Below are positions 57,625 through 64,000 of a stretch of 64,000 nucleotides of DNA, one piece after another. The position numbers and the translations under genes were made by a program. The DNA comes from Girardinichthys multiradiatus. Taxonomy: Eukaryota > Chordata > Actinopteri > Cyprinodontiformes > Goodeidae. The notes beneath the pieces are model-generated. The model made no database searches, was not told the DNA's origin, and saw only the letters and a list, made by a program, of their open reading frames with translations. Within the stretch, counting starts at the first letter, position 1. Each line of letters starts with the position of its first letter. Where the stretch lies: contig NC_061816.1 in the NCBI RefSeq assembly GCF_021462225.1, positions 2,763,731 to 2,827,730 of the forward strand, in the 5' to 3' direction.

Positions 57625-58869
57625 AAACACCTGTCATTTTAGTGTGGGAGGTTTCATGGCTAAATTGGACCAGCCTGGTAGCCAGTCTTCATTGATTGCA
57701 CATTGCACCAGTAAGAGCAGAGTGTGAAGGTACAATTAGCAGGGTAAGAGCACAATTTTGCTCAAAATATTGAAATGCACACAACATTATGGGTGACATA
57801 CCAGAGTTCAAAAGAGGACAAATTGTTGGTGCATGTCTTGCTGGTGCATCTGTGACCAAGATAGCAAGTCTTTGTGATGTATCAAGAGCCACGGTATCCA
57901 GGGTAATGTCAGCATACCACCAAGAAGGACGAACCACATCCAACAGGATTAACTGTGGACGCAAGAGGAAGCTGTCTGAAAGGGATGTTCGGGTGCTAAC
58001 CCGGATTGTATCCAAAAAACATAAAACCACAGCTGCCCAAATCAAGGCAGAATTAAATGTTCACCTCAACTCTCCTGTTTCCACCAGAACTGTCCGTCGG
58101 GAGCTCCACAGGGTCAATATACACGGCCGGGCTGCTATAGCCAAACCTTTGGTCACTCATGCCAATGCCAAACATCGGTTTCAATGGGGCAAGGAGCGTA
58201 AATCTTGGGCTGTGGACAATGTGAAACATGTATTGTTCTCTGATGAGTCCACCTTTACTGTTTTCCCCACATCCAGGAGAGTTACGGTGTGGAGAAGCCC
58301 CAAAGAAGCGTACCACCCAGACTGTTGCATGCCCAGAGTGAAGCATGTGGGTGGATCAGTGATGGTTTGGGCTGCCATATCATGGCATTCCCTTGGCCCA
58401 ATACTTGTGCTAGATGGACGCGTCACTGCCAAGGACTACCGAACCATTCTTGAGGACCATGTGCATCCAATGGTTCAAACATTGTATCCTGAAGGCGCTG
58501 CCGTGTATCAGGATGACAATGCACCAATACACACAGCAAGACTGGTGAAAGATTGGTTTGATGAACATGAAAGTGAAGTTGAACATCTCCCATGGCCTGC
58601 ACAGTCACCAGATCTAAATATTATTGAGCCACTTTGGGGTGTTTTGGAGGAGCGAGTCAGGAAACATTTTCCTCCACCAGTATCACGTAGTGACCTGGCC
58701 ACTATCCTGCAAGAAGAATGGCTTAAAATCCCTCTGACCACTGTGCAGGACTTGTATATGTCATTCCCAAGACGAATTGATGCTGTATTGGTCGCAAAAG
58801 GAGGCCCTACACCATACTAATAAATTATTGTGGTCTAAAACCAGGTGTTTCAGTTTCATTGTCCAATCC

Positions 58870-58872
<3 letters not shown>
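57625..58872 (+). mobile_element. Tc1-type transposon, DD36E type
   Basis: The right terminal repeat is complete (AACCAGGTGTTTCAGTTTCA to CCCTG at 58872, then TA). The left starts inside the repeat at AAACACCTG; by comparison with the right end the outermost ~25 bp are missing. The transposase frame is open. Loss of the left end should prevent mobility even if the protein is made. Confidence 0.88.
57789..58820 (+). CDS. Tc1-type transposase, full-length open frame
   Basis: 343 codons from MGDIPEFKRGQIVGACLAGA to KGGPTPY and TAA. Two helix-turn-helix modules occupy about residues 1-110 (ASVTKIASLCDVSRATVSRV; TRTVRRELHRV), followed by a basic GRKRKLSERD-type linker between them. Catalytic residues are VLFSDESTF, YQDDNAPIHT and SPDLNIIEPLW. 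There are 36 residues between the second Asp and the Glu, so the motif is DD36E, the spacing of the Incomer group of Tc1/mariner (known from the literature). DD34E is usual for Tc1. No stop or frameshift is seen. By family knowledge it would bind terminal repeats and cut-and-paste at TA. Whether it is transcribed is unknown. Confidence 0.9.
   Translation: MGDIPEFKRGQIVGACLAGASVTKIASLCDVSRATVSRVMSAYHQEGRTTSNRINCGRKRKLSERDVRVLTRIVSKKHKTTAAQIKAELNVHLNSPVSTRTVRRELHRVNIHGRAAIAKPLVTHANAKHRFQWGKERKSWAVDNVKHVLFSDESTFTVFPTSRRVTVWRSPKEAYHPDCCMPRVKHVGGSVMVWAAISWHSLGPILVLDGRVTAKDYRTILEDHVHPMVQTLYPEGAAVYQDDNAPIHTARLVKDWFDEHESEVEHLPWPAQSPDLNIIEPLWGVLEERVRKHFPPPVSRSDLATILQEEWLKIPLTTVQDLYMSFPRRIDAVLVAKGGPTPY

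Positions 58873-58902
<30 letters not shown>
58873..58902. repeat. (TA)15 microsatellite
   Basis: A perfect TA run abutting the right end of the Tc1; the TA target duplication is part of it. Confidence 0.95.
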
Positions 58903-58906
<4 letters not shown>

Positions 58907-59529
58907 TATTGGAAACAGCTTTAGGATCATTTCTATTGTAATGGACATGGAGACGGAAACGAATAGGACAAAAAAGAAGCAAGAAAGCGAGAGAGGTTGG
59001 GCAAAAAGGAAAAATGAAAAGAAGAATAGAGGAGAGAAAAAAGTATGAAGAGAATACATCTGTGTTTCTGTTAACATCTGAATCCAAAGAACCTGTGGGT
59101 CTATGTGTGAGCGAGCTTTTGTATATAAGGTTTCTTCATAAAAATATGCAGTAGCGAGTGTGAGGAGCCATAGACCAGCCACCCTGGAACGGAGAGAGAC
59201 ATGGAGGAGATCTGAGCCGCAGACATCCAAAGGTCCCCCAGAGCACAGGAACCCCAGGAGAACCATCGCTGGGACTACCGCAACCCCCCCAGAGAAGGGC
59301 AGGGGAGAGTCCCAGGGGAACCACCCAGCAGCCACAGAGCAGAATCCCCAGGAAGCTGCAGCGACGAGACCACAGGCCACATTGGCCATGTACGGCAAAG
59401 CAGATCAAGCCATGGACCCAGAGACCATCAGCCTGACTAAGCCAGAAGGCATTTTTACCTTTGGTATGATATACAGCAAATCTAAGATCAACTGTAGAAG
59501 AGAAACTTTGCTACTGGATAGCTTTTAAA

Positions 59530-61306
59530 ACAGCTCGTCTCTACTGTCCAGTTTGAGTTGAGATCTTGCCTGAGCAAGCACAGCGTGGGCTCTGGAACCC
59601 AGCTCTCCAAGAGAAGTTGGACTCTTCGACTATGGAGTGGCATACGGTGTGGGGGTGGGTTTGCTTGTCATGGGACAAGCTCAGTTGTCCCATGATGGGG
59701 TTTACCCTGGTGGATGAGAAGGTCTCATCACTGTTCCTTCAAGTCAATCGGGTCTCTGACCGTTGTTTCGGCCCAGTAGTGCGGAGTACGCAGCCTTCTT
59801 TGCATCCCTGTCGGGGGTGCTGGACAGTGCCCCTCTCAGGGACGCAGTAATTCTGCTGGGGGACTTCAACTCCCATGTAGGAAACAACAGCAATAACTGC
59901 AGGGGTGTGATTGGGAGGAATGGCCTTCCCAATCTGAACCCCGGTGGTGTTTCGTTATTGGACTTCTGTGCCAGTCATGGAATGACTGTAATGAACAACA
60001 TGTTCAAGCATAAGGGTGTTCATTAGTGCACTTGGCACAAGGACATCCTAAGAAGGAGATAATTGATTAACTTTGTAGTCGTGTCTTCAGACCTTTGGAT
60101 TCATGTCTTCACTCAGGTGAAGAGGGCCTGAGCTGTCCACCGATCAACACCTGGTGATGAATTGGATCCGCTGGAGGGTTAGGCTGGACAGACTTGGCAG
60201 GCAAGTGTGTGGTGAGGTTATGCTGGGAACAACAGGCGAAGCCCTCTGCCAGGGTGTTGGAGAGAGGAGAGTCCGGCCGATAGTCAAACCTCGGCTTAAG
60301 GAGAAGAACTGTGGTTTTCGTCCTGGCTGTGGAGCACTGGACCAGCTCTACACCTTTTATAAGGTACTCGAGGGTTCACAGGAGATTGTCCAACTGATCC
60401 ACATGTTTTGTGGACCTAGAGAAGGCATTCGACCATGTCCCTTGTGGTGCCCTGTGAGCGACGCTCCAGAAGTAAGGAGTCAGGGTCCCTTATTAGGGGA
60501 GCGGAGCAGGAATTTGGTCCGCATTGCCGGCACTAAGTCGGATCTGTTCCAGGTGCATGTTGGAATTTGGCAGGGCTGCCCTTTGTTACCGGTCCTGTTC
60601 ATAAGTTTTGTGAACAGAATTCCTAGACACAGCCAAGGGCCGGAGTGGGTCTGGTTTGGAGACCACTGGATTCAGTCTCTCCTTTTTGCGGGTGATGTAC
60701 CTGCTGTTCCCCTCAAGCCAAGACCTACAGCATGCACTAGGGTGGTTTGCAGCCGACCATGAAGCGGCTAGGATGAGAAGCTCTTCCAAGTCCGAGGTCA
60801 TGGTTTTCGACTAGAAAAGGGTGGCTTGCCCTCTTAGGTTGGAGGGGAGTCAAAGTATCTCGGATCTTGTTCATGAGTGATGGGGAGAATGAAGTAGGAG
60901 ATCGATAAACAGATTTGTGCAGCTGCCACAGTATTGAGCATGCTGTGCCGGTCCGCTGTGGTGAAGAGAGAGCTGAGCCAAAAAAGCGAAGGTCTTGATT
61001 AACCGGTCAGTCTACGTTCCTATCCTCACCAATGGACATGAACTTTGGGTTGTGACCAAAGAACGAGATCCCGGATAGAAGCAGCTGAAATGAACTTCCT
61101 CCGTTGGGTGGCTTCCTCCTCACTCCCTTAGAGATAGGGTGAGGAGCTCAGCTATCCAGGAGGAGCTTGGAGTAGAGCCACCGCTCCTCCACATTGAGAG
61201 GAGTCAGTTGAGGTGGCTCGGGCATCTGTTTCGGAAGTCTCCTGGACGCCTCCCCTGGGAGGTGTTCCAGGCACGTCCTACCGGCGAGGAAGGCCAGGGG
61301 AGAGAA
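59530..61306 (+). mobile_element. RTE-like LINE, longest copy
   Basis: Plus-strand blocks in order: endonuclease (SSAEYAAFFASLSGVLDSAP, VILLGDFNSHVG with catalytic Asp/Asn, LDFCASHGMTVMNNMFKHKG), RT finger and palm parts (GFRPGCGALDQLYTFYKVLE, SDLFQVHVGIWQGCPL), a damaged catalytic box near 60685-60705 (FADD now AGDV-like), then the C-terminal domain (LLHIERSQLRWLGHLFRK at about 61190). Several deletions, including linker and thumb, and many stops. It runs into L2 sequence at 61306. Confidence 0.85.
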
Positions 61307-61690
61307 TTGAAAATGGCACTCTACACACCTACAAAAGTCCTACCTAATCTGGAAAAACAGTTTGATGTTATATAAAAAGGGACTTCGCACAGTTGGAACA
61401 GCCTTTCTCCCATCAGTAATTCAGAAGAATAAGAATAATCCTAGGATTATTTTTAGTGCAGTTGCCAAACATACACAGAATCATAGTTCTGTTGGGACAG
61501 GCATTAAATTAGCTCACAGCAGTAATGATCTCATGGGATTCATTATAAATAATATTTACTCTATTAAAAATAAAATGATTGGCATCCTCGCAAAGGCGAT
61601 TACCTAATCCTCAGTAAGTGAGACAACACTGGAGATAACTGTGGAACCTGATCTGTGGTTGGACCACACCTCTGCAGTTTTGTCTGAATA
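61307..61690 (+). mobile_element. L2-type LINE linker fragment
   Basis: 61362-61607 encodes MLYKKGLRTVGTAFLPSVIQ, KNKNNPRIIFSAVAKHTQNH and IYSIKNKMIGILAKAIT. It aligns with the L2 linker at 35590-35835. It starts exactly where the RTE-like element ends. Confidence 0.8.
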
Positions 61691-61893
61691 ATAGTGTTTT
61701 CACTGTGTTTTTAAAATGCCTTTGACAAGGCTTTTCCCACATATGCAGATATTGAAAGAAGACTTCTTAAGATTTAAAGCATTAGGCAGTTATTGACATA
61801 ATAATAGGATTAAAGATGCAAAAATAAATAAAATAAAATAACAATATTTTGATGTTAAATTTTGCAAGTCCAAAGTCGCCTGAGAATGACGTC
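61691..61893. other. Intergenic spacer
   Basis: AT-rich; nothing recognised. Confidence 0.4.
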
Positions 61894-61994
61894 TAATGGT
61901 GGTGCGTTCACACCGAACGCGGATTCTGCAAATATTTTGCGCCATTTGTGTACTTTTGCTCGTTTGACATTCCGTGTGATCTCCGCGTTGCCAT

Positions 61995-62221
61995 TTGGCA
62001 ACAAGCGTCGACGCTTCGCCGCTTCGCCGGGAACAGTTCAGAGATTACCACCACCTACTCCAGGAGCTGCGTCTGGATGACTGTCGATTTCAGCGGTACT
62101 TCCGTCTATCCAGGACCCAGTTCGAAGATCTGCTGTCCCGCGTTGGGAGATGGATCGGCCTCCGGGACACCAACTACCGGCGCTGTATCCCCGCTGCTGA
62201 ACGCCTGTCCATCTGTCTTCG
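61995..62221 (+). pseudogene. Harbinger transposase, first exon only
   Basis: The frame encodes REQFRDYHHLLQELRLDDCR, FQRYFRLSRTQFEDLLSRVG and NYRRCIPAAERLSICLR. This is the N-terminal domain of PIF/Harbinger (HARBI1-type) transposases. A consensus donor GTGAGT follows at 62222. The DDE catalytic domain is absent from the element, so no active enzyme is possible. The exon itself has no stop. Confidence 0.85.
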
Positions 62222-62289
62222 GTGAGTAAATAAATCTCAGCTCAATAAAAAAAACTGCTGATTTTTAATGTCCACATCTCCTAAGTATA

Positions 62290-62437
62290 AGATATTTGTG
62301 CCTAAACATAACCAGGCCAGAACCTTTCTGTACTTGTCTCGGTAAAAGTAATTAGTTGAGTCATACAACTCTGGCTTGCCGCACAACGCCACTATGATCT
62401 GGTCCTCCATCTTCACTGACAACCGCTTCTTCTCCAC
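62290..62437 (-). pseudogene. MADF/Myb-like protein start (Harbinger second gene)
   Basis: On the minus strand from ATG 62437: MEKKRLSVKMEDQIIVALCG, then KPELYDSTNYFYRDKYRKVL. This resembles the first helices of the MADF (Myb/SANT-like) DNA-binding protein that accompanies the transposase in Harbinger elements. After about 45 residues the frame loses resemblance. It is a truncated remnant. Confidence 0.75.
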
Positions 62438-62776
62438 TGCGGTCTTTCACCCTACGTCACAGCCACATCCAGTCCCTGATTGGTTGACGCGATGAGAATT
62501 TAGGAAAAAGTTCAGATTTTTTAACTCGTCCATCGCTCTCGCTCCCGCTTCGCTTGGGCGCCTTCCACACTGCGTCCTTCGTCTCCTTCGCACTGCACCG
62601 CGCCGCTCCTGAACGCGCCTCTACATAGGGATAACATGTAAATCGGCCGCTCCTATCGCAGAATCCACGTTCGGTGTGAACGCACCATAAGGAGAAGTCT
62701 CAGGTCATTCATTGTGTGAGTGTCAATGAAACTGTTCAAGTAGAAGCCAAGTTGCGTTAAGAACAGCGTTAATAAA

Positions 62777-63050
62777 GTGAAACGATGCATTGCTGGTGGT
62801 AGAAGCAACACTACGACAACAGCCGTTAGTCTGCACTATTTTCCTGAAGCGAAGAGGATCAGAGCTGGCTGGATCAGAGCTGGAAAACTGAGGAGGAACA
62901 GATGGCCTGGTCCCACCAAGCACAGCCAGTTGGGACTGGAGTACTGTTTCAAACTGCTTCAAACAAGAAACCTCTGAATTCGCAAAAGAAACTATCTCAG
63001 AGGTCAGATGTCTGACAGAGGAAGGACGGTGAGCCATGCTGTTCAGAGCA
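62777..63050 (+). pseudogene. THAP-domain fragment, degenerate
   Basis: The frame reads MKRCIAGGRSNTTTTAVSLH, YFPEAKRIRAGWIRAGKLRR and RWPGPTKHSQ. This is a THAP pattern with FP pair and Trp, but the second zinc Cys is replaced by Arg (CIAGGR) and the C-x2-H pair is lost in QLGLEYCF. A stop follows at 62975. It starts 87 bp after the Harbinger target duplication. It could be an exon of a decayed THAP gene or transposon. Confidence 0.65.
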
Positions 63051-64000
63051 TCTGATGGGAAAACATTGTCAAGGATCTGTTGCTAAACGGATCAAGGCTC
63101 AGCAGGTAAGAACGCTTCCTTGTCGCAAAAGTACATTTAGATATCAGCAGTTATTGTTAATAATTAAAAATCCAAAATTATTATTATTATTGTTATTAAA
63201 ATAAGATAGATGACACGCAAACAATATATTTAAATAAATGTTTCTCTAAAGATTATAAAGTGATAAAAATGACCAGGTAGATCTTGAATCATCCCTTTTG
63301 TCGCTGCTGCTGCTCCATGCTGCTCACTGTTTCACTCAGTGCCATATTTACTGTAACCCTGGATTTACACTGTATCTGCTCCAGTCCGGTCTGGTCCGCT
63401 GCGAAGCCCGTAGGAGCTCCAAGAACCATAAGCGGATAAAAACTAGTGATAAATGCGGAAGCAAGTCCAAAACAAGTAATTCTAGGGAAGTTAAACCAGT
63501 TAAACTGCTTCATTTTTCGTTTTATGCATCCAGAAAATTTCATGGTTGTTCTACAACGGGTGAGTTCACTGAGTGCAGAGAAGCTATATTTGTCGCTTAA
63601 TTTGGTGAATTTAATGTTTAATTGCTTGGTTTATAATACCTTAGTTAACCTAGTAACTGATCTAATTGATCTAAGGTGAACAACTGCTAATATATACACA
63701 TATATAAATATATGTGCGTATTTATTAATATAGCGAGATCCAGTCTGTCTTTACTGAATTATTTTGAAAATCCAGATGTTTGCTGGTTCGGTTTCCTGGT
63801 GGTGCGGTATGGTTCATGCATATTGACTCCAGCAGTGCTCCGGCATTCGGCAACAATAGACTGTCCACAGGCCACAGCGCTGGTGCTCTGCCATCTGATG
63901 AAAGCTGACTTTCTTCTCCTGACTGCTGCGCCTCTCTGATAGTGACTGAAATATATCTAAAGAAATATCAGATTCCTCACTGCTGTCTGTGTCAATGCCA
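63051..64000. other. Intergenic, no gene recognised
   Basis: AT-rich with a more GC-rich patch at 63350-63420 (TCTGCTCCAGTCCGGTCTGG). A 100-codon frame at 63298-63600 has no recognised domain. The patch may be part of another DNA transposon. Confidence 0.4.

Larger units (their letters stand above)
57540..59430 (+). repeat. C-rich interspersed repeat, copy 3, split by Tc1
   Basis: 57540-57624 matches 48700-48770 (GTGCCAAGAAGATGCCCAAC, AGATTTACTTTCACAAA). The match resumes after the Tc1 at ~58905 (GGAAACAGCTTTAGGATCAT, purine-rich stretch) and continues into the C-rich module (59160-59400), ending near 59430. Some 60 bp present in copy 2 are missing at the insertion site. Confidence 0.65.
61897..62687. 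mobile_element. Mini PIF/Harbinger transposon
   Basis: A 791-bp element with 30-bp inverted repeats, left 61900-61929 and right 62658-62687, with one mismatch (core GGTGCGTTCACACCGAACG). It is flanked by TAA (61894-61896 and 62688-62690), the 3-bp target type of this superfamily; the left end has an extra TGG. It carries the first exon of a Harbinger transposase (+) and the start of a MADF/Myb-like gene (-), facing each other. The catalytic exons are deleted. Confidence 0.88.

Noticed and set aside
58845..59048. 67-codon plus frame with IYIYIYIYI
   Set aside because: Translation of the (TA)15 microsatellite and the purine-rich tract.

Overview
The window is a piece of a teleost genome, about 40% GC and AT-rich between genes. 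Three things point to a ray-finned fish, probably an acanthomorph and perhaps a killifish or livebearer relative (species is inference). First, there are zinc-finger proteins with the fish-type acidic leader (VKEEAPEEQSPD). Second, there is a 3-exon dph3 gene with a typical vertebrate CSL zinc finger. Third, the repeats are fish-like: L2, Rex1-like, RTE-like and L1-like LINEs, BEL/Pao, several Tc1 lineages, PIF/Harbinger, and a LINE tail ending in GAATTGAATTG. No bacterial-style operons, CRISPR arrays or rRNA genes are present.

Real genes are few. (1) A dispersed cluster of C2H2 zinc-finger loci sharing one leader: an orphan leader exon (9119-9304, +), a 12-finger gene A (14039-15697, +), a frameshifted array B (27067-28975, +), and a 13-finger gene C (55305-57074, -). 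(2) dph3 on the minus strand, exons 45723-45616, 45060-44986 and 44587-44519, encoding 83 aa; its second intron holds a GC-rich minisatellite. (3) A complete 343-codon Tc1-type transposase frame (57789-58820, +).

Layout. 0-9 kb: L2 tails, an unassigned interspersed repeat, a possible promoter with a coding relic, a Rex1-like fragment, a BEL/Pao relic, a tRNA-derived SINE and a dead Tc1. 9-16 kb: orphan zinc-finger exon, L2 reverse transcriptase, an LTR-like repeat, a C-rich repeat, an inverted RTE-like LINE and zinc-finger gene A. 16-26 kb: nested transposons. A Tc1 sits in gene A's thirteenth finger and is itself split by another repeat. A second Tc1 sits in an L2. A THAP-coding DNA transposon sits in a Rex1-like LINE. 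26-29 kb: a Tc1 in the intron just upstream of array B. 29-31 kb: tRNA-like units. 31-42 kb: LINE country, including an L2 with an esterase-type ORF1, an inverted Rex1-like LINE and a 3.6-kb L1-like element. 42-46 kb: promoter-like palindrome, hairpins and dph3. 46-55 kb: a long C-rich repeat and an endogenous-retrovirus integrase fragment. 55-57 kb: zinc-finger gene C. 57-64 kb: intact-frame Tc1 inside another C-rich repeat, RTE-like and L2 LINEs, a mini-Harbinger with clear terminal repeats and TAA target duplication, and a THAP relic.

How parts relate: the zinc-finger loci look like local duplicates (one inverted) whose arrays are being broken by nonsense change, dinucleotide slippage, an 8-bp duplication and Tc1 insertion. 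dph3 is the only housekeeping gene recognised; it serves diphthamide synthesis on eEF2 and is independent of the cluster.
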